A stretch of 8,296 bases of DNA from Cyanobium sp. NIES-981. GTDB taxonomy: Bacteria > Cyanobacteriota > Cyanobacteriia > PCC-6307 > Cyanobiaceae. Every line of letters starts with the position of its first letter. Positions within the stretch are counted from its first letter, which is position 1. The position numbers and the translations under genes are program-made. The stretch is from assembly GCA_945907085.1 (NCBI GenBank), contig CAMDSS010000073.1:1-8296 (forward strand), in the 5' to 3' direction. Below, in pieces: positions 1-6,116 of the stretch. The notes under the pieces were generated by a model. That model was not told where the DNA came from, did not search any database, and worked only from the letters and a program-made list of their open reading frames with translations.

Positions 1-261
1 GTCCTGGGCCACGTAGCCCAGCAACCGGCGCACCCCCCGGGGATCGGCCAGGCCATCGAGGCCCGCCACCCGCACGGTGCCGCTATCGGGAGCGAGCAGG
101 GTGCAGAGGATGCGCAGGGCCGTAGTTTTCCCGGCGCCATTGGGGCCAAGCAGTCCATAGAGGCTGCCCGCCGGCACCTGCAAGGAGAGGTTAGTGAGGG
201 CCGGCACCGACACACCCTTGGAAGCGGTGTAACGCTTGCTGAGCTGGTGCAGTTCAATCAC
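1..261 (-). CDS. ABC transporter ATP-binding protein (partial, N-terminal 87 residues)
   Basis: Start of an ABC-type ATPase that hydrolyses ATP at the inner face of the membrane to drive a transporter. Only the first 87 codons lie in the window; the gene runs off the left edge. The reverse-strand translation begins VIELHQLSKRYT, shows a Walker A loop GPNGAGKTT at about residues 39-47, and ends just after the Q-loop Gln (YVAQD, Q86). The ABC signature and Walker B motifs would lie outside. I chose a GTG start because GGAGAGG lies 7 bases upstream; a TTG one codon earlier is possible. It follows the ctaB stop by 39 bases on the same strand, so it is probably co-transcribed with ctaA-ctaB. The sequence resembles the CcmA/multidrug ABC-2 type of ATPase. 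The substrate cannot be told, and a heme-related role is only a guess from position. Confidence 0.9.
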   Translation of the reverse strand, partial: MIELHQLSKRYTASKGVSVPALTNLSLQVPAGSLYGLLGPNGAGKTTALRILCTLLAPDSGTVRVAGLDGLADPRGVRRLLGYVAQD

Positions 262-300
262 CAAGCAACCTCTCCGAGACGCATCACCCCTAGGGACCCC

Positions 301-1305
301 TTAGCGAAGGCCCAATGTAGGCAGACCAGGCGGCCAGCTGGCCATCAACTGGGCACCCAGCAACCCAGCCTGGGGGGTACGGGCCAGCAGGAGCAGCAGG
401 CAGATGCCAAACAGGTAGAGGATCGACCAACGAAACAGCGCCCTTGCCGCCTGGGGATCCTCGGGGTGATCAGCCAAGCGTGAGGTTAGCTGCAGCAAGC
501 GGGCGTTAAACGGAAGCACCAGCAGGACAAACAGGGCACCGCCACTGGGCAAAGCCCAGAGGCCGACCACACTCATGGCCACCGTGGCGTAGGCGTAATG
601 GCGAATCGCCCGGGCCGTCACGACAACCCCTTTGACCACCGGAAGCATCGGGATACCAACGGAGCGGTAGTCATCCTTAAGCAAGAGGGCCAGGGCCCAG
701 AAGTGGGCGGGGGTCCAGACCATCACCAGGGAAAACAGCCACCAGCTGGCCCAACCCAAATGGCCCGTGGCCGCCGCCGCCCCCACCAAGGGAGGGATGG
801 CCCCAGCCACTCCGCCCACCACGATGTTTTGGCTGGTGCGGGGTTTTAAAAGGGCGGTGTAAAGCAGCACATAACTGCACAGCCCCAGCAACGAAAGGCT
901 GGCCGCCAGGGGATTAACCCCCAGCACCAAGATCAAGACCGACAGCGCCGTCAAGCCAATGGCGAGGCCAAACGCTTGGCGCTGGGCCAACCGCCCGGAA
1001 GGCAAGGCCCGGCGACTGGTGCGCTGCATGCGGCCATCGAGTTCCTGTTCCCAAAGACAATTCAAGACCCCCGCAGCGGCTGAGGCCAAGGCCCCTCCCA
1101 CCAGGGCACAGGTGATCGTGGCGGCATCGAGCCAGCCATCAGCACTGACGGCCATGCCGGCCAGGGTCGTGGCCAGCAAGAGGGGAATCAACCGCGGTTT
1201 GGCCACCTCCAACCAGGGCGGCAACACCACCGATGGCCGAATGCTTGGGCGGGCAACGCTGGGTTCTGGAGCCAATCCGGGCTGCTGAAGCGGAGCGCTA
1301 ACCAT
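301..1305 (-). CDS. ctaB: Protoheme IX farnesyltransferase (heme O synthase)
   Basis: Integral membrane prenyltransferase of the UbiA superfamily. It attaches a farnesyl group from farnesyl diphosphate to heme B, giving heme O, the precursor of heme A for the oxidase encoded next door. The 334-residue protein has a cytosolic lead of about 35 residues and then many hydrophobic segments. The first Asp-rich motif region is N82-CLWEQEL-D90 followed by RMQRTSRRALPSG. The second is DDYRSVGIPMLPVV near 211-224, both placed as in CtaB. In the first motif two usual Asp positions are Glu (E86, E88). The frame stays open further upstream to 1416, but the ATG at 1305 is preferred: AAGGAG stands 7 bases before it, the extra residues lie inside ctaA, and CtaB-like sequence begins after it. 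It overlaps the ctaA stop by 8 bases (ATGGTTAG), which suggests translational coupling. Confidence 0.96.
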   Translation of the reverse strand: MVSAPLQQPGLAPEPSVARPSIRPSVVLPPWLEVAKPRLIPLLLATTLAGMAVSADGWLDAATITCALVGGALASAAAGVLNCLWEQELDGRMQRTSRRALPSGRLAQRQAFGLAIGLTALSVLILVLGVNPLAASLSLLGLCSYVLLYTALLKPRTSQNIVVGGVAGAIPPLVGAAAATGHLGWASWWLFSLVMVWTPAHFWALALLLKDDYRSVGIPMLPVVKGVVVTARAIRHYAYATVAMSVVGLWALPSGGALFVLLVLPFNARLLQLTSRLADHPEDPQAARALFRWSILYLFGICLLLLLARTPQAGLLGAQLMASWPPGLPTLGLR

Positions 1306-2257
1306 GGGCCAACTCCTTACTGGGCTGGGGCTGCAGAGGACCCAAGGCCCTCGCCAAAACAGCAGACAAAAGGGCGACCAGTAGGGCAGCCACCAATTGG
1401 TGCGCCACGGTGACAACCGGCACCGCCAGTTCCAACTTCAACGTCCAAATGCCCAGGCCGATCTGCAGGGCAACCAAGCCGATCGCCCCAAAGGCCAGGC
1501 CCTGCAGATGGCCCAGCCCCCGGGGGAGCAGGGGAGCCGTTGCGGCCATGAGGGCAACCCCACCTGCCGCCCCAAGGGCCAGCTGCCGGTGGGCAAGCAG
1601 CCATTGGCAGGCGTCACCAGATGCCAGGCACTGATCCGCCGCCCATTGGCTGGCCATCAAACCGCCCAACAAGCACTGGCTGAACACCAAAACCAGGGCG
1701 AGGGCCGCCAGGGCCTGCCACCAGCCGGGCACGGCAGGGGATTGCCTGAAGACTTCGGGGGCCATGTCTTTGGGCGGCATCGCCAGCCTCTGGTAGAGAC
1801 CGCTGACCAGGGCCACCAGAACCAAGGCCGTAGCCAAATGGGCCGTCACCAAAGGGGAGGCCAACAGATGGGTCACGGTGAGGGCCCCCAGGGCTCCCTG
1901 GAAGGCCACCAAAGCCAAGGCTAGGCCGGCGATCCACGGCAACCAGGTGGGCAGCCTTCGACGGAGAGCTACCCCCACGCCAACGAAAACCAGCAGGGCC
2001 ACCCCCACCACAAAGGCATCCAGGCGGTGGAACCATTCCAAGAAGACTTGGACATTCATTTGTTGGCCAGGCAAAAAGCGGCCGTAACAGAGGGGCCAAT
2101 CTGGGCAAGCCAAACCCGCTTCCATCACCCGAGTGGCCCCGCCAATCGCCACCAGCGCCACCAGGGCCACAACCAAATGGGAGGTCAGCAGGGCGAGACG
2201 GTGCCGCAACTGAAGATCTGGAGGAACTTGAAGATTTGGCGGTAAAGCCCCTGCCAT
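1298..2257 (-). CDS. ctaA: Heme A synthase (CtaA/COX15 family)
   Basis: Membrane enzyme that oxidises the C8 methyl group of heme O to the formyl group of heme A. The 319-residue protein has about eight predicted membrane spans arranged as two similar four-helix halves, the usual CtaA fold. Four histidines stand where the family places its heme ligands: H77 in EWFHRLD, H140 in LVTAHLA, H223 in LLAHRQL and H286 in VTVAHQL. E74 precedes H77 by three residues, as in the conserved ExxH motif. Cys pairs C51/C57 and C210/C217 lie in the outer loops of each half, matching the Cys-containing type known from Bacillus subtilis. The ATG at 2257 has a modest CAGGA 7 bases upstream. It is the first gene of the leftward unit with ctaB and diverges from ctaC across 259 bases. 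Confidence 0.95.
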   Translation of the reverse strand: MAGALPPNLQVPPDLQLRHRLALLTSHLVVALVALVAIGGATRVMEAGLACPDWPLCYGRFLPGQQMNVQVFLEWFHRLDAFVVGVALLVFVGVGVALRRRLPTWLPWIAGLALALVAFQGALGALTVTHLLASPLVTAHLATALVLVALVSGLYQRLAMPPKDMAPEVFRQSPAVPGWWQALAALALVLVFSQCLLGGLMASQWAADQCLASGDACQWLLAHRQLALGAAGGVALMAATAPLLPRGLGHLQGLAFGAIGLVALQIGLGIWTLKLELAVPVVTVAHQLVAALLVALLSAVLARALGPLQPQPSKELAHG

Positions 2258-2307
2258 GGCTCAATCCTGCCGATACTTGACCTTAGGTAAAACGATTTCA
2301 GCAAGGA

Positions 2308-2340
2308 GGCCGGGTGGGCAATTCCGCACATCGCCCGGCC
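2308..2340. repeat. GC-rich inverted repeat in the ctaA-ctaC gap
   Basis: The arms GGCCGGG (2308-2314) and CCCGGCC (2334-2340) are perfectly complementary over 7 bases. The stem can extend inward by three more pairs, two of them G-U, leaving a loop of about 13 bases. No strong T-run follows on either side (only TTTT at 2346-2349 on the plus strand), so a classical terminator is unlikely. It may be a protein-binding palindrome or a hairpin in the ctaA leader. Confidence 0.4.
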
Positions 2341-2347
2341 AACCATT

Positions 2348-2376
2348 TTGATTCGCTATAAATGGATCTTGATAAA
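2348..2376 (+). promoter_or_regulatory. Candidate promoter for ctaCDE
   Basis: TTGATT (2348-2353) and GATAAA (2371-2376) are 17 bases apart, each matching 4 of 6 positions of the sigma-70 consensus. Transcription would start near 2383, giving a leader of about 134 bases before the ctaC start. A TATAAAT at 2357-2363 is a better -10 by itself but has no -35 at the right distance. This is a by-eye guess in an AT-richer patch. Confidence 0.25.
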
Positions 2377-2414
2377 GACCTGAAGGCTCAAAGCAAACTG
2401 TTCAGCGTGGGATG

Positions 2415-2438
2415 GTCAAAGTGGGCGCGTCAACGTGG
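2415..2438 (+). repeat. Short tandem direct repeat upstream of ctaC
   Basis: GTCAAAGTGG (2415-2424) and GTCAACGTGG (2429-2438) agree at 9 of 10 bases with a 14-base period. The repeat lies about 80-100 bases before the ctaC start. It could be a pair of regulator half-sites or part of the RNA structure described for 2405-2467. It does not match NtcA (GTAN8TAC) or the HLR1 motif as I know them. Confidence 0.4.
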
Positions 2439-2516
2439 ATTTGCCCACCAAATCAGCCGATCCACGCCTAAGGCAAGCCAACGCCCATAGGCTGGCCCCT
2501 AAGAACCACGAGAGCA

Positions 2517-3362
2517 GTGAAACTTCCCGCAGTTCTTGTTCTATCCATCTCCACGGCAGCCCTGCTGCTGGTGGGTCTTTGGGTGGGATACAACGTCAAT
2601 GTGCTGCCGATTGCTGCCAGCAGCAATGCGCCCACCTACGACGCCCTTTTTAAGGTTTTATTCAGCATTGGCACGGTCCTGTTTCTCGGGATCCTGATCC
2701 TGTTGGTTTACAGCCTGGTGGCCTTTCGCCGCCGCCCAGGCGATGTCGGTGACGGATTGGCCATCGAAGGCAACCTGCCCCTTGAGATTGTCTGGACAGC
2801 CATCCCGGCCGTGGTGGTGTTGTTTGTTGGTCTATACAGCTACGACATCTACGAACGCATGGGTGGCATGGCACCCATGCATGACCACAGCACCATGCTG
2901 GCCATGGCTTCGGAATCAAGCGCCACGAGCTCAAGCGCAGCGATTCCGGCCAAAGTCTGGGCAGGCATTGGCGTGGGCGTTGATGCCAGCAATGGCGAGA
3001 CGGCTGCTCTGCCGGTTGATGTGACGGCGATGCAATTTGCCTTCATCTTTCACTACCCCAACGCCGACATCACCAGCGGCGAACTGCATGTGCCGGTGGG
3101 TCAAGCGGTGGAGCTCCACATGGAAGCCCGCGATGTGATCCACGCCTTCTGGGTACCCCAGTTCCGTCTCAAGCAAGACGTGATCCCAGGCCAACCCACC
3201 GTGCTGTCCTTTACGGCCACCAGGGCCGGCACCTACCCAATTGTCTGCGCAGAGCTGTGCGGCCCGTATCACGGGGGCATGCGCTCCAACGTGGTGGTGC
3301 ATGAACCCGAGGCCTACCAAAGCTGGCTCGCCCAAAACACCCCAGCCCCTACCACCACCTAA
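2517..3362 (+). CDS. ctaC: Cytochrome c oxidase subunit II (CuA subunit)
   Basis: Subunit II takes electrons from the soluble donor (cytochrome c6 or plastocyanin in cyanobacteria) into its binuclear CuA centre and passes them to heme a in CtaD. The 281-residue protein has two membrane spans (about 5-24 and 48-70) typical of the family, plus a third hydrophobic stretch near 91-107. The soluble CuA domain runs from about 165 to 265. All CuA ligands are visible: H209 in DVIHAFWVP, then C244, E246, C248, H252 and M255 in CAELCGPYHGGM. The aromatic motif before the domain reads MQFAFIFHYP, with Phe where many oxidases have Trp. A Met/His-rich stretch (115-130) and a Ser/Ala-rich linker join span and domain. 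The start is GTG, chosen because the first hydrophobic span begins right after it and no in-frame ATG precedes it; the ribosome site is weak. First gene of ctaCDE. Confidence 0.96.
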   Translation: MKLPAVLVLSISTAALLLVGLWVGYNVNVLPIAASSNAPTYDALFKVLFSIGTVLFLGILILLVYSLVAFRRRPGDVGDGLAIEGNLPLEIVWTAIPAVVVLFVGLYSYDIYERMGGMAPMHDHSTMLAMASESSATSSSAAIPAKVWAGIGVGVDASNGETAALPVDVTAMQFAFIFHYPNADITSGELHVPVGQAVELHMEARDVIHAFWVPQFRLKQDVIPGQPTVLSFTATRAGTYPIVCAELCGPYHGGMRSNVVVHEPEAYQSWLAQNTPAPTTT

Positions 3363-3369
3363 GAGCCCC

Positions 3370-5031
3370 ATGACCCTCGCCAACCCATCGGAGCTCGCCC
3401 AAAGCCACCCCGGCAATCTCCAGCCCGAGGGCTGGCTGCGCTACTTCAGCTTCAGCTTGGACCACAAGGTGATTGGCATCCAATACCTGGTGTGCGGCTT
3501 CATTTTCTATTTGATTGGTGGGGCGCTAGCTGGCGTGATTCGCACCGAACTGGCCAGTCCCATGGCCGATTTTGTGAGCCGCGAGACCTACAACGAAGTG
3601 CTGACCCTGCACGGCACGGTGATGATTTTCCTGTGGATTGTACCCGTGGTGAATGGGGGTTTTGGTAATTACCTGATTCCCTTCTACGTGGGGGCCCGCG
3701 ACATGGCCTTCCCTCGCCTGAATGCCGTGGCTTTTTGGCTGATTCCCCCAGCCGGCATCCTGCTAATCAGCAGCTATTTCCTAGCCGGGGCAGCCGCCCA
3801 ATCCGGCTGGACAGCCTATCCCCCCTTAAGCCTCACCACGCCAGCCGCTGGCCAGGTGGTGTGGATTCTGAGCGTGTTGCTGCTCGGCGGCAGCTCCATT
3901 TTTGGGGGCATCAATTTCATCGCCACCATCCTGAAATTACGGCGGCCGGGGCTTGGGCTGATGCAAATGCCGATGTACTGCTGGGCCATGCTTGGCACCA
4001 GCATTCTGGTGGTCCTCTCAACTCCCGTGCTAGCCGGCACCTTGATCATGTTGAGCTTCGACATCATTGCCCATACAGGTTTTTTCAATCCGGCGCTCGG
4101 CGGGAATGTGGTGGTGTATCAACACCTTTTTTGGTTCTATTCCCATCCGGCTGTTTACATCATGGTGCTGCCAGCCTTCGGCCTGGTGAGTGAAATCCTG
4201 CCGATACATGCCCGCAAGCCCCTGTTTGGCTACGTCACCATGGTGTATTCGATTATGGCCATCGTTGTCCTGGGCTTAATCGTCTGGGCCCACCACATGT
4301 TCACCAGCGGTACTCCGCCCTGGATGCGCCTGTTTTTCACAATCGCTACTTCCTTCATTGCCGTGCCTACGGGCATCAAATTCTTCAATTGGCTCGCCAC
4401 CCTCTGGGGAGGGAAAATCGCCCTCAATTCAGCGATGCTGTTCGCCTGTGCCTTCATCGTGAACTTCGTGTTTGGCGGCATCACTGGCGTTGCCCTCGCC
4501 CAGGTTCCCTTCGACATCCACGTTCACGACACCTACTTTGTGGTGGGCCATTTCCACTACATCGTCTACGGGGGAACGGTGTTTGTGGTCTTCGCCTCCC
4601 TCTATCACTGGTATCCCAAATTCACGGGGCGGCTGCTCAATGAAGACCTGGGCAGGCTCCACTTTCTGCTCACATTCATTGGCTTCAACCTCTGCTTTGC
4701 ACCCCAGCATTGGCTTGGACTCAATGGCATGCCCAGGCGCGTGGCGGAGTACGACCCCAGCTTCACAACCTTGAACCAAGTGAGCAGCGTGGGAGCCCTT
4801 CTGATGGCAATTAGCACCATCCCCCTCTTGATCAACGTGGTGCTGACGGCCTTCAAGGGAGATATCGCCGGCGACAACCCCTGGAATGCCCTCACCCCCG
4901 AGTGGCTCACCTCTTCGCCTCCCCCGGTAGAGAACTGGCTCGGGGAAGCCCCCCTCGTGACGGAGCCCTATGGGTATGGCCACACCCCAGACAAGGAGCC
5001 GTCCAACCCGTCCGTGAACCAGGTCGCTTAG
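3370..5031 (+). CDS. ctaD: Cytochrome c oxidase subunit I (aa3 type, A2 family)
   Basis: Catalytic subunit that reduces O2 to water and pumps protons. The 553-residue protein has the twelve-helix layout of the heme-copper oxidases. Ligands seen: H81 (TLHGTVM) and H396 for low-spin heme a, H394 for heme a3 (VVGHFHYIV), and H259, H308 and H309 for CuB, with Y263 as the Tyr expected to be cross-linked to H259. The helix VI motif is FYSHPAVYI, with Tyr-Ser rather than the Glu of GHPEVYI, which marks the A2 subtype. The K-channel Lys is present as K337 (PTGIKFFNW) and the D-channel Asp as D111 (ARDMAFPRLN). The frame is open upstream into ctaC, but the ATG at 3370 is the sensible start: it is 7 bases after the ctaC stop and removes 43 residues that are only ctaC read out of frame. 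Confidence 0.98.
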   Translation: MTLANPSELAQSHPGNLQPEGWLRYFSFSLDHKVIGIQYLVCGFIFYLIGGALAGVIRTELASPMADFVSRETYNEVLTLHGTVMIFLWIVPVVNGGFGNYLIPFYVGARDMAFPRLNAVAFWLIPPAGILLISSYFLAGAAAQSGWTAYPPLSLTTPAAGQVVWILSVLLLGGSSIFGGINFIATILKLRRPGLGLMQMPMYCWAMLGTSILVVLSTPVLAGTLIMLSFDIIAHTGFFNPALGGNVVVYQHLFWFYSHPAVYIMVLPAFGLVSEILPIHARKPLFGYVTMVYSIMAIVVLGLIVWAHHMFTSGTPPWMRLFFTIATSFIAVPTGIKFFNWLATLWGGKIALNSAMLFACAFIVNFVFGGITGVALAQVPFDIHVHDTYFVVGHFHYIVYGGTVFVVFASLYHWYPKFTGRLLNEDLGRLHFLLTFIGFNLCFAPQHWLGLNGMPRRVAEYDPSFTTLNQVSSVGALLMAISTIPLLINVVLTAFKGDIAGDNPWNALTPEWLTSSPPPVENWLGEAPLVTEPYGYGHTPDKEPSNPSVNQVA

Positions 5032-5033
5032 CC

Positions 5034-5678
5034 ATGACAAGCCTCTCCAATCTCGCCGATAGCAATCTCAGCGGTAGCGACCTCCCCGACAGCGAGCTGA
5101 CCAAGAGCAACCCGCATCCAACCGACCATGCCCCGAGCCATGGCGACTTCCGCCTGTTTGGCCTGGCCACCTTCTTGGTGGCCGATGGCATGACCTTCGC
5201 CGGGTTCTTTGCGGCCTACCTCACCTTTCGGGCTGTTAATCCCCTGCCCGAGGGCAGCAGCTACGAGTTGGAGCTGCTGCTACCCACGATCAACACCCTG
5301 ATCCTCATTGTCAGTTCGCTCACCTTTCACCAAGCGGGCAAAGCGTGCCGGGCTAACCAGCTGGCCAAGGCCCGCACCTGGCTGATGGTGACCGGCGGCT
5401 TGGGAGTGGCCTTTTTAGCCAGTCAAATGGTGGAGTACTTCTCGCTTCCTTTTGGACTAACCGACAACCTTTTTGCGAGCACCTTTTATGCCCTCACCGG
5501 TTTTCACGGGCTCCACGTAACCCTAGGTGTGATTTGCATTGCGATCGTGACCCTGCAAACCCGCTCCAACGGACGCATCACGGCCACGGATCATTTCGGC
5601 CTTGAGGCCGCTGAGCTTTATTGGCATTTCGTAGACGGCATCTGGGTTGTGCTCTACGGAATTCTTTATCTGCTTTGA
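5034..5678 (+). CDS. ctaE: Cytochrome c oxidase subunit III
   Basis: Structural subunit III, which stabilises the oxidase and supports proton uptake. The 214-residue protein has about five membrane spans, the short form known from cyanobacteria and other bacteria, in contrast to the seven-span mitochondrial form of about 260 residues. Family marks are LVADGMTFAGFFAAYL near 48-63, GFHGLHVTLG (156-165) and the C-terminal EAAELYWHFVDGIW (191-204) with its conserved Glu, His and Asp. The ATG lies 2 bases after the ctaD stop, so translation is probably coupled; an AGG about 10 bases upstream is the only ribosome-site hint. The frame stays open upstream inside ctaD, but those residues are out-of-frame ctaD. 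Residues 5-29 form an unusual hydrophilic N-terminus with five-residue periodicity, described separately. The region after it (31-40) looks like a normal CtaE start. Confidence 0.96.
   Translation: MTSLSNLADSNLSGSDLPDSELTKSNPHPTDHAPSHGDFRLFGLATFLVADGMTFAGFFAAYLTFRAVNPLPEGSSYELELLLPTINTLILIVSSLTFHQAGKACRANQLAKARTWLMVTGGLGVAFLASQMVEYFSLPFGLTDNLFASTFYALTGFHGLHVTLGVICIAIVTLQTRSNGRITATDHFGLEAAELYWHFVDGIWVVLYGILYLL
5046..5120 (+). repeat. 15-base degenerate tandem repeat coding for pentapeptide-like units in CtaE
   Basis: The units are SNLAD, SNLSG, SDLPD and SELTK, followed by a decayed fifth, SNPHP (residues 5-29 of CtaE). Each complete unit follows S-(N/D/E)-L-x-x, close to the A(D/N)Lxx pattern of pentapeptide-repeat proteins. 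At DNA level each unit is 15 bases and usually begins with AGC. This is directly visible. Whether it forms a structure is unknown; four units are too few for a stable pentapeptide beta-helix. Confidence 0.7.
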
Positions 5679-5693
5679 CGACTTGAAGCCAAG

Positions 5694-5722
5694 GCCCTTG
5701 CATCTGGTGTTCCGCAAAGGGC
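5694..5722 (+). other. Possible RNA hairpin between ctaE and the AbrB-like gene
   Basis: GCCCTTGC (5694-5701) can pair with GCAAAGGGC (5714-5722), giving eight base pairs with one bulged A and a 12-base loop. No T-run follows, so it is not a typical intrinsic terminator. It could protect or attenuate the 3' end of the ctaCDE message. It may also be chance in GC-rich DNA. Confidence 0.25.
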
Positions 5723-5749
5723 ACAATCCGAGCAACACCTCCTGGAGAC

Positions 5750-6112
5750 ATGCTCGAAGGCCAGGCCCTACTCGATCGCGCCCGCTCGCTGAGCAACCGG
5801 CCGGAAGATCAAATTGCCCGCGCCTGCGGGTATGTGGGCCCCAGTGGCCGGGTGTTGAAAAAAAGCTTTTACCGGGCCCTGGTGGCTGCCAAGGGTTACA
5901 TCCTTCCCCCCAGTTCTTCTGGCCCCAGCGGGCCAAAAGGCCGGCAAGCTGACTTCCGCACCCGGGTCCATGGCAACGGCAACCTGCTGATTGGCCACGC
6001 CTACACCAAGCGCATGGGCCTGGAGCCGGGGATGGAATTCAAAATTGAACTCCATCAGGAAACCGGCTCCATTTGGTTGATGCCCTTAGGGGATGGCCCA
6101 GCCGAAGGCTGA
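5750..6112 (+). CDS. Cyanobacterial AbrB-like (cyAbrB) transcriptional regulator
   Basis: A 120-residue probable DNA-binding protein of the cyAbrB type, in which the AbrB-like domain lies at the C-terminus. The N-terminal part (about 1-50) shows the lineage-typical pattern ARACGYV near 23-29 followed by SFYRALVAAKGY near 39-50. A Pro/Ser/Gly linker (53-66) leads to the AbrB-like domain at about 69-113, with HGNGNLLIGHAYTKRMGLEP as its core. Family members regulate carbon and nitrogen genes in Synechocystis (established knowledge); the targets here are unknown. The start has GGAG only 2 bases upstream, which is tight. It lies 71 bases after ctaE on the same strand and could be reached by read-through. 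Its sequence looks like a divergent paralog, with HQETGSIWLMPLG instead of the Lys/Arg-rich end usual in this family. It ends 4 bases from the convergent HdeD-like gene. Confidence 0.82.
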   Translation: MLEGQALLDRARSLSNRPEDQIARACGYVGPSGRVLKKSFYRALVAAKGYILPPSSSGPSGPKGRQADFRTRVHGNGNLLIGHAYTKRMGLEPGMEFKIELHQETGSIWLMPLGDGPAEG

Positions 6113-6116
6113 GTGC

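Larger units (their letters stand above)
2258..2516. promoter_or_regulatory. Divergent control region between ctaA and ctaC
   Basis: This 259-base gap must hold the promoters and leaders of both the leftward ctaA-ctaB unit and the rightward ctaCDE operon, because no other non-coding space is available to either. It contains a relatively AT-rich patch at about 2341-2400, a GC-rich inverted repeat at 2308-2340, and a repeat-and-stem cluster at 2405-2467 on the ctaC side. I saw no convincing small gene in it. Which regulators bind here cannot be told from the sequence. Confidence 0.7.

Noticed and set aside
1306..1416. Longer start for ctaB adding 37 residues
   Set aside because: The extension lies inside ctaA and is out-of-frame ctaA. 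A good ribosome site (AAGGAG) precedes the ATG at 1305.
1397..1924. Plus-strand open frame of 175 codons opposite ctaA
   Set aside because: Composition is Gln/Gly-rich, as expected for the complement of Leu/Ala-rich membrane codons, and ctaA is certain there.
2435..2653. Small open frame overlapping the ctaC leader and start
   Set aside because: It is not membrane-like or family-like and runs out of frame through ctaC. A leader peptide cannot be excluded but has no clear ribosome site.
3241..3369. Longer open frame upstream of ctaD that would add 43 residues
   Set aside because: Those residues are the end of ctaC read in another frame. The ATG at 3370, 7 bases after the ctaC stop, begins the recognisable CtaD sequence.
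4429..5040. Minus-strand open frame of 203 codons opposite the end of ctaD
   Set aside because: It is antisense to strongly conserved ctaD codons and has no family resemblance.
5694..5722. Intrinsic terminator after ctaE
   Set aside because: The hairpin has a bulge and a large loop and no following T-run, so it is listed only as a possible hairpin.
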